Source: Thermopolyspora flexuosa (lineage in GTDB: Bacteria; Actinomycetota; Actinomycetes; Streptosporangiales; Streptosporangiaceae). From it: a DNA stretch of 64,000 nt. Under the pieces are notes generated by a model, which was given only the letters and a program-made list of their open reading frames with translations, did no database searches and was not told the origin of the DNA. Shown one piece after another: positions 46,011-54,781 of this stretch; position 1 is the first letter of the stretch, and every line of letters starts with the position of its first letter. The translations under genes and the position numbers were made by a program. The stretch is from positions 2,852,001 to 2,916,000 of the forward strand of contig NZ_VFPQ01000001.1 of the NCBI RefSeq assembly GCF_006716785.1, read 5' to 3'.

Positions 46011-46550
46011 TCATGCAATCTCGACCGTTGGCGAGGGGGTGGCCCCGTCCTCGTTCGATGCCAGTTCAAACCAGAGGAGGCCGCCCGTCGGCTCTTCGGT
46101 GAAGCCCCAGCGTTGTGCCTGTGAGCGGATCAGGTCGATTCCCCGTCCGGACTCGGCGAGCGTGTCGCGTACGCATCCGCAGGCGAAGGGGAACGTTTCC
46201 GAGCCTTGGTCCGCGACTTGGATCGTCACCGTCCCGTCTTCGTCTGGCAGCACGGTCACCTCGACACGGCCGGAGCGGGTGTGCACCACCGCGTTGGTGA
46301 ACACCTCCGACAGCAGCAGCACCGCATCGTCCAGCCGCGGATGCCCGTCGAGCACGAGGCGCAGCCAGCGTCGGGCCTCCCCGACCGTGGCGCGATCGGC
46401 CGAGAAGATCCGGGACTCCGGTCGCCACGTCCGGTCCGGCTCCGTCTCCGACGCCGGCCACCGTCCCCGGCGGCAGTGGTTCTCCGGTACGGCCCGCGCG
46501 TCATGACCCTCCGGCCCGCCGCCGGATGTGATCTTTTCGGTTTCGGTCAT
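46011..46550 (-). CDS. ATP-binding anti-sigma-like regulator (HATPase)
   Basis: 179 residues from ATG 46550 (GTG 46574 is an alternative; neither has a clear ribosome binding site). The C-terminal part is a GHKL ATPase of the RsbW/SpoIIAB type: N-box AVLLLSEVFTNAVVHT, G1 box IQVADQGSETFPF, and GRGIDLIRSQAQRWGF. Streptomyces and relatives have dozens of such short proteins, often beside XRE regulators, as here, where an XRE-type gene diverges from it. The N-terminal 50 residues are disordered. Confidence 0.82.
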   Translation of the reverse strand: MTETEKITSGGGPEGHDARAVPENHCRRGRWPASETEPDRTWRPESRIFSADRATVGEARRWLRLVLDGHPRLDDAVLLLSEVFTNAVVHTRSGRVEVTVLPDEDGTVTIQVADQGSETFPFACGCVRDTLAESGRGIDLIRSQAQRWGFTEEPTGGLLWFELASNEDGATPSPTVEIA

Positions 46551-46688
46551 GCCGCACAGAAAATCGGCAAACACCTACATACGGCGGACGTAACCCCGGA
46601 ATTTCAACGGGACCTTTATCACCGACAACTTCCGCCACTGCGTAATCGTCCGACTACAGTTGTTTCGGCGAACCAGAAGGGAGGACGA

Positions 46689-47969
46689 ATGACCATTATC
46701 GGGCGAACACCATTCGACCAGGCCTGTCACGAACGCGGATGGGCGCGCCCAGCGGTCTTCCTCGCCGAGTTCGCCAAGACCGCGCGCCTCATCGGCGAAT
46801 CGGTCACCATCACCGACCGGCAGTTCCGCCGCTGGCGCGCTCCCAACCCGCCCCGGCCGCATCCCCGTTCCTGGCGGGTATTGCACACCATGTTCGGCGT
46901 TCCGCCCACCGAGTTGGGTTTCCCGCCCTACCCGAATGGTGAAACACCCCAATATGGTCCCCTTGCAGCAAATGGCGGGGCGGAGGAAAGCGACGTGAAA
47001 AGACGGACATTTGTCACGGCCACCGTGGGTACGGCGGCCGCCGCCGCGATCCCCGGCGCGACCGTCGGCGCGATCGGCAGCGACCACATCCAGGACCTGC
47101 GCGCCAGGCTCACCGCCTTGGGCACCCTGGACGACGCCCACGGCGGCGCGGGCGTGCTCCCGCTGGCGATCCGGCATCTGGCCCACATCCGTCAGCTGAT
47201 CGAGACCGGAACGTACCCGAACTCGATCGGCCAGCGCCTCCACCGGCTCGCCGGCGAGACGGCCGCCCTGTGCGGTTTCCTCGCCTTCGACGCGGGACGG
47301 CAGGAGCAGGCCCGGCGCTTCTACGGCGAGGCCCTCGCCACTGCGGCGTTGCTAAAGGACGACGATCTCACCGCCTATTCCCTCGCCCAGCTCGGCCTTC
47401 AGGCCACCTACGAGAAGCGCCCGCGCGCCGCGCACGACTTCTTGGAAGCCGCTCGGTACCGCGCGGAAGCACTGGACTCGCCCAGACTTCAGTCCCTGGT
47501 CGCGGTACGGCAGGCCCACGCCCTCGCCATGATGGGCGACCACGCGCTCGCGCAAGGTGAGCTGGCCCGCGGCATGCGCCTGTTCGAACGGGCCGGCCGA
47601 GGCCGACCTGCCCCCGCCTGGATGGACTTCTACGGCCCAGCTGAGATCAACCTCTACCAGGGCCACCTCTACAAGGCGACAGGCCGTCACGAAGCCGCCA
47701 CCTCGTACTACAGGACCGCCGTCAATCAGCTCGGAGTCGGGTACGTGCGCAACCGGGTGAACTTCCGCCTCCGGCTTGCCCACACCCTCGCCCTGTCGGG
47801 CGAAGCGGAGGAAGCCGCCGCCGAGACCATGACCGTCATCGACGAACTCCCCGCGGTCTCATCGGCTCGCACGCACAAGCTCCTGACCGACCTCCACCGC
47901 TCGCTCGGCGCGATCGACTCCCCCACCACCCGCGACGCCGCCGAGGCTCTCGCCACCCGGTTGACCTGA
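46689..47969 (+). CDS. XRE-type regulator with TPR-like domain
   Basis: 426 residues. The N-terminus (about 1-75) has the degenerate helix-turn-helix of actinobacterial XRE-type regulators, ITDRQFRRWRAPNPPRPHPRSWRVLHTMFGVPPTELGF. Residues about 108-130 contain KRRTFVTATVGTAAAAAIPGA, a twin-arginine-like hydrophobic segment often seen inside this family although it is not N-terminal. The rest is helical TPR-like repeats (for example ARRFYGEALATAALLKDDDL, GHLYKATGRHEAATSYYRTAV). ATG follows GGGAGGACGA. Probably works with the divergent ATPase. Confidence 0.82.
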   Translation: MTIIGRTPFDQACHERGWARPAVFLAEFAKTARLIGESVTITDRQFRRWRAPNPPRPHPRSWRVLHTMFGVPPTELGFPPYPNGETPQYGPLAANGGAEESDVKRRTFVTATVGTAAAAAIPGATVGAIGSDHIQDLRARLTALGTLDDAHGGAGVLPLAIRHLAHIRQLIETGTYPNSIGQRLHRLAGETAALCGFLAFDAGRQEQARRFYGEALATAALLKDDDLTAYSLAQLGLQATYEKRPRAAHDFLEAARYRAEALDSPRLQSLVAVRQAHALAMMGDHALAQGELARGMRLFERAGRGRPAPAWMDFYGPAEINLYQGHLYKATGRHEAATSYYRTAVNQLGVGYVRNRVNFRLRLAHTLALSGEAEEAAAETMTVIDELPAVSSARTHKLLTDLHRSLGAIDSPTTRDAAEALATRLT

Positions 47970-48159
47970 CGCCTTGCGCCATTCGCTTTCCTCACTGCGC
48001 CGGCCGCAGATTCCCGATTCTCCATCGGGTACAGCCACTTTGGCTTGCCGAGTCAGCCATACATGAAGTTTCATCCCGCACGGTCAGCTTCTGTCGGCTC
48101 ATTCGGGAAGGCATCACATCCCGTCCACGTAATGGCCGCAATGGCCGGTCACCGTGGCT

Positions 48160-49053
48160 TCACAGCCAGCCCTCCTGGCGGGCGAGCAGGCGGGCGGTGT
48201 GCACGAGGGCGATGACCGGTGGGGCGGCGTGGCGGTTCCAGGAGATGGCCAGTTCGATCGGGGGCAGGTCGTCGGTGACGGGCAGGCAGACGATCTGGCC
48301 GGGGAGCTGCAGGCTCACCGACCGGGGCAGGAACATGAACCCGTCCTCGTACAGGTTGAGGTTGAGGTTGCGCAGGCCCGGCAGCGGGTTCTCCCAGATC
48401 TCGAAGGTCTCGCCGGTGCTGGTGAGCGCGGCGAGCACCCGGTCGTAGTAGAGGGGCGCGTAGCGGCGCGGGAAGAACCGCAGCGTCTGGCCGCGCAGGT
48501 CGCGCAGGGCCACGGACTTGCGCGTGGCCAGGGGGTGGCGGGGGCCGACGACCACGACGAAGTCCTCGCGGCGCAGGACCTCGGTGGCGAAGCCGGCCGG
48601 GATCGGCAGGTGCCTGCCGAGCAGTACGTCGAGTTCGCCGTCGGCCGCCGCGGCGACGAGGTCCATGTCCCACGCCTCCCGGGCGTCGACGCGGATTCCG
48701 GGATGGCGGTCGCGCATCGCGGCGAACAGCTTCGGCATCTCCTCGAACGCCGCGGTCACGGTGTAGCCGACGCGTACCAGGCCGCGTGACAGGCCCGCGG
48801 CCTCGCGGGTGCGTTCGACCATGCGCTCCGCCTCGGCCAGCACCTGGCGGGCCGATTCGACGAACACCTTTCCCGCCTCGGTGAGCCGGGTGGGGCGGCG
48901 GTGGAACAGCTGGACGCCCAGTTCGCGCTCCAAATCCCGAATTTGGCGGCTGAGCGGCGGCTGTGTCATGTGCAACCGCTCGGCGGCGGCCTCGAAACTG
49001 CCCGTCTCGGCTATCGCAATGACATAACGCATGAGCCGCAGATCAACCGACAT
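48160..49053 (-). CDS. LysR-family transcriptional regulator
   Basis: 297 residues. Helix-turn-helix in MSVDLRLMRYVIAIAETGSFEAAAERLHMTQPPLSRQIRDLERELGVQLFHRRPTRLTEAG, then the effector domain. The frame is open 17 codons upstream, but ATG 49053 is the family-like start. Divergent from a Tat-exported aldo-keto reductase gene with 90 bases between starts, so it probably controls it. Confidence 0.9.
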   Translation of the reverse strand: MSVDLRLMRYVIAIAETGSFEAAAERLHMTQPPLSRQIRDLERELGVQLFHRRPTRLTEAGKVFVESARQVLAEAERMVERTREAAGLSRGLVRVGYTVTAAFEEMPKLFAAMRDRHPGIRVDAREAWDMDLVAAAADGELDVLLGRHLPIPAGFATEVLRREDFVVVVGPRHPLATRKSVALRDLRGQTLRFFPRRYAPLYYDRVLAALTSTGETFEIWENPLPGLRNLNLNLYEDGFMFLPRSVSLQLPGQIVCLPVTDDLPPIELAISWNRHAAPPVIALVHTARLLARQEGWL

Positions 49054-49142
49054 ACCCGCAAGGTATATCACCTCACCTAATCGGACTTGGACCTCGAAAA
49101 ACACCGGCGGTCATGATGGTCGCGACGCTGAGGAAAGGACGC

Positions 49143-50234
49143 ATGATGCAGGAATGGAACCCGACCAGGCGGGAGCTCTTTAAGGCCGGGGGCGTCGGCG
49201 CCGCCGCGGCCATGTTGCCGTCCACGGTCGCGACCGGGGCCGCCGCCTCCTCTCCCTCTCCGGACCCCTCCCCGGAGCGGGACGGCCTGATCACCAGGGC
49301 CATTCCGAAGACCGGGGAGCGGATCCCCGTGATCGGCCTTGGCACGTTCATGACGTTCGACACGGTGTCCGACCGGGGGCGTGAGCGCCTAAAGAGGGTG
49401 GCGCAGGAGCACTGGCGTGCCGGCGGGCGGGTGTTCGACGTGTCGCCGCTGTACGGACGGTCGGAGATCAATCTCGGTGACTTCATCTCCGAGATGGGGA
49501 TCAGCGACCGCGCCTTCCTGGCCAACAAGGTCTGGTCGACCGGCGAGTACCTGTGGGACGACAGCCACGCCGAGTCGAACCTGCGCCGGTCGATGCGGCG
49601 GCTGTCGCGGCGGCGGCCGATCGACCTCATGCAGTGCCACAGCCTCACCAACGTGGACGTGGTCGTCCCGCTGCTGCACGCGTGGAAGAAGGAGGGCCGG
49701 GTCCGCCTGATCGGGGTCACCCACCACGAGCCGGCCTACTTCGACCTGCTGGCGGACTGGGTACGGCGCGGCGACCTCGACTTCGTCCAGGTGCACTACT
49801 CGATCCACACCCGCGTGGCCGAGGAGAAGGTGCTCCCGGCGGCCCGGGAGACCGGGACCGCGGTGCTGGTGAACATGGCGCTGGAGAAGGCGCGGCTGCA
49901 CGCCGTGGTCGGGAACCGGCCGGTGCCCGACTTCGCGCGTGAGTTCGGCATCGAGACCTGGTCGCAGTTCTTCCTCAAGTGGGTGATCTCCAACCCGGAC
50001 GTGACCTGCGTCATCCCCGCCACCTCGAACCCGGACCACCTGGCCGAGAACGTGCGCGCCATGCGCGGCCCGCTGCCGGACCCGGACACCCGGGAGCGCA
50101 TGGTCCGGTACATGGAGGGGATCGAGGGCTTCGACCAGATCGCGAGCATGCCGTGGTACCCGGGCAAGTCGTACCGGGGCCTGGTCTCCCGCGCCCAGCA
50201 GGCCATCGACGCCCGTAGCCCCTGGCCCAGCTGA
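49143..50234 (+). CDS. Tat-exported aldo-keto reductase family protein
   Basis: 363 residues. Begins with a twin-arginine signal, TRRELFKAGGVGAAAAMLPSTVATGAAA, so it is probably exported folded with its cofactor. The aldo-keto reductase barrel follows: PVIGLGTFMTFDTV, FDVSPLYGRSEINLGDFI (Asp and Tyr of the active site), KVWSTG (Lys), MQCHSLTN (His), and the C-terminal IPATSNPDHLAENVRAM, which binds NADPH. ATG 49143 has GAGGAAAGGA upstream. Confidence 0.88.
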   Translation: MMQEWNPTRRELFKAGGVGAAAAMLPSTVATGAAASSPSPDPSPERDGLITRAIPKTGERIPVIGLGTFMTFDTVSDRGRERLKRVAQEHWRAGGRVFDVSPLYGRSEINLGDFISEMGISDRAFLANKVWSTGEYLWDDSHAESNLRRSMRRLSRRRPIDLMQCHSLTNVDVVVPLLHAWKKEGRVRLIGVTHHEPAYFDLLADWVRRGDLDFVQVHYSIHTRVAEEKVLPAARETGTAVLVNMALEKARLHAVVGNRPVPDFAREFGIETWSQFFLKWVISNPDVTCVIPATSNPDHLAENVRAMRGPLPDPDTRERMVRYMEGIEGFDQIASMPWYPGKSYRGLVSRAQQAIDARSPWPS

Positions 50235-52307
50235 CCCACCCCGAATCCGGCACGGCCGACCGCGCGAGCGGTGCCACGGGAGCCGTGACGGAACGCTGAC
50301 CTGCCGCTCTTCGGGCGGCTGACCGACTCACCCGTTTCGAGCCGCAGAGCCGCAGCACCAGGACGGCCTCCCTTCTCCGGTGCCGTCCACCCGAACACGC
50401 ACCGGCCATCGACCTGCCCCGATCGTCCAGGTCGCGCCGGTACCGATCCATCCACCCCGCAACCCGCGATCCGCCGGCATGGGCCGGTTTCCCCTCTGCC
50501 ACGCTGCCGCCGCGGATCGCACCGAGACGGCCGGTACGCGGACGCGTGCTCGGTCTCTGGACAGAGGACGGCCACGCCCGGGCACGGGAAAGCGATCGGC
50601 CGGATCCGCAATCGGCCCCCGGGGATCCGGCCGGTATCCCCGGCCTCGCCGAGTCCTTCACCGCCCGTGTGAGCGGGCGAGGCGCCCCCGCGCCCGAAGG
50701 CGCCGGGGGCCCGTCACCGGTCCATTCCCGTACGAGGCGGTCGCCTCCGCTGAGGCCCGCCTCGCCGACGCCCCGCGCGGCACGCGGGGGCACGGCCTCG
50801 GCCGCCACCGATTCCCTCGCCATGGCCGACGAACGCGTCGTCACCGGGCGCGACGCCGGCGAGGGCCGGTCCGCCGGTGGCGGCCGCAGGCCGGATCGCC
50901 GGTAGGGCGTCGGCGTCGGTAAGGGGGGAGGGGTTCGTCCCACCCGGGCGGGCGGGTGGACGAACCCGCGGGCCGTTCGACCGGCTGATCCGGTACACCT
51001 ACTCGGGCGGATGCGGTGTACCGGGACGTGGCGATCAGCCGGTGCCGGGCCCGCAACGCCGCCGGGCGGGACGCATCCCCCGCCCGGCGGTTCCCCGCCG
51101 CTCCCCCGGGTGCCGGGCATATCCCCCTGCAACCGACCCTCGCGATCGCTTCGCCTGACGTTGTCCGGGACGGTGTACGCCCGGGCCACCGTGCCGCGCT
51201 CGACGGCCATCCCTGCACGACCGCAGGTCACAGCCGAAGAGTGATGCGAGAACGGCGCTCGCGAGCCGCCCGGTGATGGCCGAGCACCATGCCCAGGGCG
51301 ACCGGATCGCGATCGGACCGGCACCGCACAGCGCCGGGTATCGCAACCAACAGGACGTCGTCGGCGGATGCCGGGTGCCCTTGGTGACCTCTCGTCCCGA
51401 TCGCGACCCGGTTGGCGCCCATGATCCAGGCAAGGTCCTGCCGAACCCTGCGACGCGAGCAGCACACCGAACCACTTGGCGAGGTTGCCGATGGTGGCGC
51501 CCGTGTTCGTCAGGTCCTGCCGCAGCGTCCCGAGCATGGGTATCGCCGCCATGACCCCACCGGTGGCCACCGCCCGACAGCGGCAAGGTACGGCACGCCG
51601 AAGCCGCCGCAGACAGCCCGACAAGCCACCCCAAGGCGACGCCAAACCGTCATACACCACAGGCAGGCCGACACAACCGAACCGGCGACGAGTGCGGCGA
51701 TCGCGATCCGACCGGCGCCGAACAGCGCCGGCTATCGCAACCAACAGGACACCGGCAGCAGATGCCGCGTGACCTCTGTCAACACTCGCCCCGACGAGCG
51801 GCCACCGCCCGCCAGCGGCAAGGTACGGCACGCCGAAGCCGCCGAAGACGGCACGACAAGCCACCCCAAGGCGACGCCAAACCGTCATACGCCACAGGCA
51901 GGCCGACACAACCGAACCGGCGACGAGTGCGGCGATCGCGATCCGACCGGCGCCGAACAGCGCCGGCTATCGCAACCAACAGGACACCGGCAGCAGATGC
52001 CGCGTGACCTCTGTCAACACTCGCCCCGACGAGCGGCCACCGCCCGCCAGCGGCAAGGTACGGCACGCCGAAGCCGCCGAAGTCGGCACGACGAACCGCC
52101 CGAAGGCGGCACTGATCGTCATGCGTCACGGGCAGGTCGGCACGACCGCCTCGGATGAGTGCGGTGATCGTGATGGGGTCGGGCGACGCGTCCGTGACCG
52201 ACACCGTTGCGGCGAAGCCTGTCGCCGGGGCCGCCCGTGGCCTGCAACCGCGGCACGCCCGCCCCCGTCACACGGTCGCCCGGGCACCCGGCGGGCGCGT
52301 GGGCCGT
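50235..52307. other. Gene-poor region with hairpins and decayed coding fragments
   Basis: Two kilobases without a convincing gene. Open frames on both strands have poor composition. Two strong hairpins look like terminators: 50681-50711 (GCGCCCCCG...CGAA...CGGGGGC) and 50931-50967 (GGGTTCGTCC arms, extended by ACCCG/CGGGT with one bulged base). On the minus strand at about 51460-51560 a short stretch, MLGTLRQDLTNTGATIGNLAKWFGVLLA, continued in another frame by RQDLAWIMGANRVAIG, looks like the ruin of a real gene. Confidence 0.5.
51581..52180. repeat. 235-bp tandem repeat
   Basis: Unit 51581-51815 is followed by 51816-52050 with about four or five differences in 235 bases, and a third, partial and diverged copy starts at 52051. 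A more diverged copy of part of the unit is seen near 51300-51400. 235 is not a multiple of three, so the repeat does not encode a repeated protein. Each unit begins CGGCAAGGTACGGCACGCCG. Confidence 0.85.
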
Positions 52308-52868
52308 TCAGCCCTGGGACTTGGCGCCGTCGAGGGACTCGCGGATGATGTCGGCGTGCCCGGCGTGCTGAGCGATCTCGGCGAGGATGTGCAGGACCAC
52401 GCGGCGGGCCGTCCACTTCTCGCCCTGCGGGAACCACGGCGCTTCCGGCAGCGGATGCGCGACGTTCAGGTCGGGCAGGGTGGCGATGATCTCGTCCATG
52501 CGGCGCGCCGCGGCCTCGTAGTCCTCGAGCACGCCCGCGAGGGTCTCCTCCGGCCCCAACTCGAACTGGGCGGCGAACTCCGCGAAGTCCTCCTCGGTCA
52601 TGTCGGCGAAGTTCTTTATCGCCGACGGTCCTTCCAGGATGAAGTTCGCCCACTGGCGCTCCATCGCGGCGACGTGCTTGATCAAGCCGCCGAGGCACAG
52701 CTCGCTCGCCGTGGTCCGCATCCGGGCCTGCTCGTCGGTGAGATCGCGGGTGGTGTACCGCAGCAGGTCCCGGTGCCGGGCCAGCGCCGCCAGCAGATCG
52801 GCCCGTTCCGGGTCCAGCACGGTCGCCCCGGACGTTGCGGTCCCGCCGTTCGGCCTCTCGACGGTCAT
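52308..52868 (-). CDS. DinB-like (DUF664) protein
   Basis: 186 residues, all-helical DinB/YfiT-like fold: LLAALARHRDLLRYTTRDLTDEQARMRTTASELCLGGLIKHVAAMERQWANFIL, then WTARRVVLHILAEIAQHAGHADIIRESLDGAKS. The three-His metal site of the superfamily is seen as His in LIKHV, HIL and QHAGH. Many actinobacterial members use mycothiol or a similar thiol as co-substrate; activity here unknown. ATG 52868 follows AAGGAGGTAGAC. Confidence 0.88.
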   Translation of the reverse strand: MTVERPNGGTATSGATVLDPERADLLAALARHRDLLRYTTRDLTDEQARMRTTASELCLGGLIKHVAAMERQWANFILEGPSAIKNFADMTEEDFAEFAAQFELGPEETLAGVLEDYEAAARRMDEIIATLPDLNVAHPLPEAPWFPQGEKWTARRVVLHILAEIAQHAGHADIIRESLDGAKSQG

Positions 52869-52960
52869 GTCTACCTCCTTCGTCGGGTACCGCCACGGTA
52901 ACGACGGCGACCGACATTTCCGGGGCCGTGGAACCGCCGCTCGCGGGCCGACGCGGAGGG

Positions 52961-53713
52961 TTATCCGCCGCGGGTACGGCCCGGCCAGTCGGCGTACCTG
53001 ATCTCGCCGAGTACGGCGCCCTCGCCCGGCACCAGGGAGCCCTCCTCCGGCACGGCGCCGAACAGGCGGGCGTGCGGATCCGTGACGACCTCGCGCGGGT
53101 CGTGCCACGTGCGCAGGACCTGACGGAAGAACTCGTCCATGCGGAACCGCTCGGGGCCGGCGATCTCGACCGGGCCGTTCAGCGGGGACTCCACGGCGAT
53201 CCGGGTGAGCACCCGCGCGACGTCGTCGCACGCGACCGGCTGGAAGGCGACGGGCGGGACGCGGACGGTGCCGTCCTCGGTGGCCGCGTCGGCGATGCTC
53301 GGCACGGTCTCGAACAGCTGGGTCGCCCGCACGATCGAGAACGGGATCGGGGACTCCTCGATCAGCCGCTCCTGCGCGGCCTTCGCCCTCAGGTAGCCGC
53401 TGCCGGGCAACCGGCCGGTTCCCACGGCCGACAGCGCGACGTGGTGGCCCACACCCGCCTTCTCCTCGGCGGCGAGCAGGGTGCGGGTGGAGGTCTCGAA
53501 GAACTCGAGTACCTCCGCGTCCGCGAAGCCCGGCGGGTCGGAGGCGTCGATCACCACCGAGGCGTCCTTCAGCGCCTGCTCGAGCCCGCTGTGGGGGAGG
53601 GTGGTGACGCCGATTCCCGGATACGCCGCGATCGCCTCGTGCCCGCGTTCACCGAGCCTCGCCATGACCTTCCAGCCGATCAGCCCGGTGCCGCCGACGA
53701 CAACGATCTTCAT
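52961..53713 (-). CDS. NmrA-like NAD(P)-binding SDR protein
   Basis: 250 residues. N-terminal MKIVVVGGTGLIGWKVMARLGERGH is the NAD(P)-binding Rossmann motif of atypical SDRs; VALSAVGTGRLPGSGYLRAKAAQERLIEESPIPFSIVRATQLFE follows. The usual Tyr-x3-Lys is present only as YLRAK. Such proteins act as redox sensors or oxidoreductases. It follows the DinB gene's start by about 90 bases on the same strand, possibly one operon. Confidence 0.88.
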   Translation of the reverse strand: MKIVVVGGTGLIGWKVMARLGERGHEAIAAYPGIGVTTLPHSGLEQALKDASVVIDASDPPGFADAEVLEFFETSTRTLLAAEEKAGVGHHVALSAVGTGRLPGSGYLRAKAAQERLIEESPIPFSIVRATQLFETVPSIADAATEDGTVRVPPVAFQPVACDDVARVLTRIAVESPLNGPVEIAGPERFRMDEFFRQVLRTWHDPREVVTDPHARLFGAVPEEGSLVPGEGAVLGEIRYADWPGRTRGG

Positions 53714-53907
53714 GACGGCTCCCGTCCGCCGAATATCACCTTCTCTCCCCAGCCAACTCCGACCAACCTCGCATCATTGGACGCTAACCCCCAAAATTGA
53801 GCAAAGTTCCAATGCATGTGGGCAAAATGATCGCCCCAGAAAAGAGCCGGCTCCCTTTCGATACCGACCTCGAACCACGGCCACGGACACCGACGATCCG
53901 CCCGGGT

Positions 53908-54208
53908 TGACGCTGTTACTCGAGACAGTGATCACTGCGCGCCTCCCCCACGCCCTGCTCGCCACCGTGCGCTACGCAGCGCTCGCCGGCTCCGTCGCGG
54001 GCATCGGCCTGATCGCCCCCGCCTCGGGCGGACCGCGATCGAGGCCGACACCCGGTACCACACCAGCGGCACCGCCGACGGCCGCAGGGTGGGCGTCCGG
54101 CCCATGAGCCTGCGGGTCGGCCCGGCCCGCGAGGCGGCCTGGTTCACCGGCCCGGCCGCCGTACCGCACATCAAGATCTTCGAGGTGAGCGGCCGCGTCG
54201 CGTCGTGA
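53908..54208 (+). pseudogene. Probable decayed gene fragment
   Basis: From about 53908 a hydrophobic N-terminus-like stretch (TARLPHALLATVRYAALAG, then SVAGIGLIAPASGG) is in one frame, while from about 54035 to the TGA at 54206 another frame reads TAIEADTRYHTSGTADGRRV and PREAAWF-like segments ending HIKIFEVSGRVAS. The change of frame and the terminator directly after the stop suggest a gene that once ended here. Family not recognised; chance is possible. Confidence 0.35.
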
Positions 54209-54243
54209 GAGCCCGGCCCGGGACCCCGTGCCGGGCCGGGCTC
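54209..54243. terminator. Bidirectional 13-bp hairpin terminator
   Basis: Perfect arms GAGCCCGGCCCGG and CCGGGCCGGGCTC with a nine-base loop, right after the stop at 54208 and at the stop of the convergent DoxX gene. It would serve both strands. Confidence 0.75.
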
Positions 54244-54697
54244 AGAGCGCGGCGGCGACCGCGGCGCCGATGAACACCGCCTGCAGCACCGTGCGGAGCG
54301 GCAGCGGGGTCGGTGGCCTGCCGCGGAGCGGGACGCCGCGGCGCGCCGCCGACACGTTCGCCGGGAACATCGCGGCCATGAGCAGGGCCAGCCCCGCCGC
54401 GGCGTACGGCGCGGCCGCCGGGACGAGCAGGGCGACGGCGCCGCCGAGCTCGAGCACGCCGGTGACGGTGACGAGCAGGTGCGGACCCGGCAGGCCGGGG
54501 CGGGCCAGCGCGGGCGGGATCATCGCGGCGAGGTCGTCGCGCCAGCCGGGCAGGAAGTGCACCACGCCGGTGACCGTGAACATCACGGCGAGCCCGGCCC
54601 GGAGCGCGGGCCGCATGCCGTCCAGCGCGTCGATGCCGGCGATACCGAGCAGGCGGGCGATCACGGTTCCGGCGACGAGGGCGATCAAGGGGGCCAT
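54242..54697 (-). CDS. DoxX-family membrane protein
   Basis: 151 residues with four hydrophobic segments. GLAVMFTVTGVVHFLPGWRDDLAAMIPPALARPG and VTGVLELGGAVALLVP are typical of the DoxX/DoxD-like family, membrane proteins linked to quinone or thiol redox. ATG 54697 follows GGAGGGACGG. It diverges from a TetR gene with two palindromes between them, so it is probably repressed by that regulator. Confidence 0.85.
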   Translation of the reverse strand: MAPLIALVAGTVIARLLGIAGIDALDGMRPALRAGLAVMFTVTGVVHFLPGWRDDLAAMIPPALARPGLPGPHLLVTVTGVLELGGAVALLVPAAAPYAAAGLALLMAAMFPANVSAARRGVPLRGRPPTPLPLRTVLQAVFIGAAVAAAL

Positions 54698-54707
54698 CCG
54701 TCCCTCC

Positions 54708-54728
54708 AATCTTGTCATTGTCAAGATT
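54708..54728. promoter_or_regulatory. TetR operator O1 (DoxX side)
   Basis: A 21-base palindrome, AATCTTG-TCATTGT-CAAGATT, symmetrical at all but three positions (the outer pair of the middle seven and the centre). Same half-site as O2, ATCTTG(T)C. It begins 11 bases upstream of the DoxX start. Confidence 0.8.
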
Positions 54729-54742
54729 GAGGTTCGCGACAC

Positions 54743-54761
54743 ATCTTGTCAACGACAAGAT
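54743..54761. promoter_or_regulatory. TetR operator O2 (TetR side)
   Basis: Perfect palindrome ATCTTGTC-AAC-GACAAGAT, 21 bases before the TetR start. Centre-to-centre distance to O1 is 34 bases, about three helical turns, fit for two dimers on the same face. Confidence 0.85.
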
Positions 54762-54781
54762 AGGATCGGATGTGTTGATCT

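Noticed and set aside
53908-54208. A functional gene here
   Set aside because: No single frame joins the plausible N- and C-terminal parts; listed only as a probable remnant.
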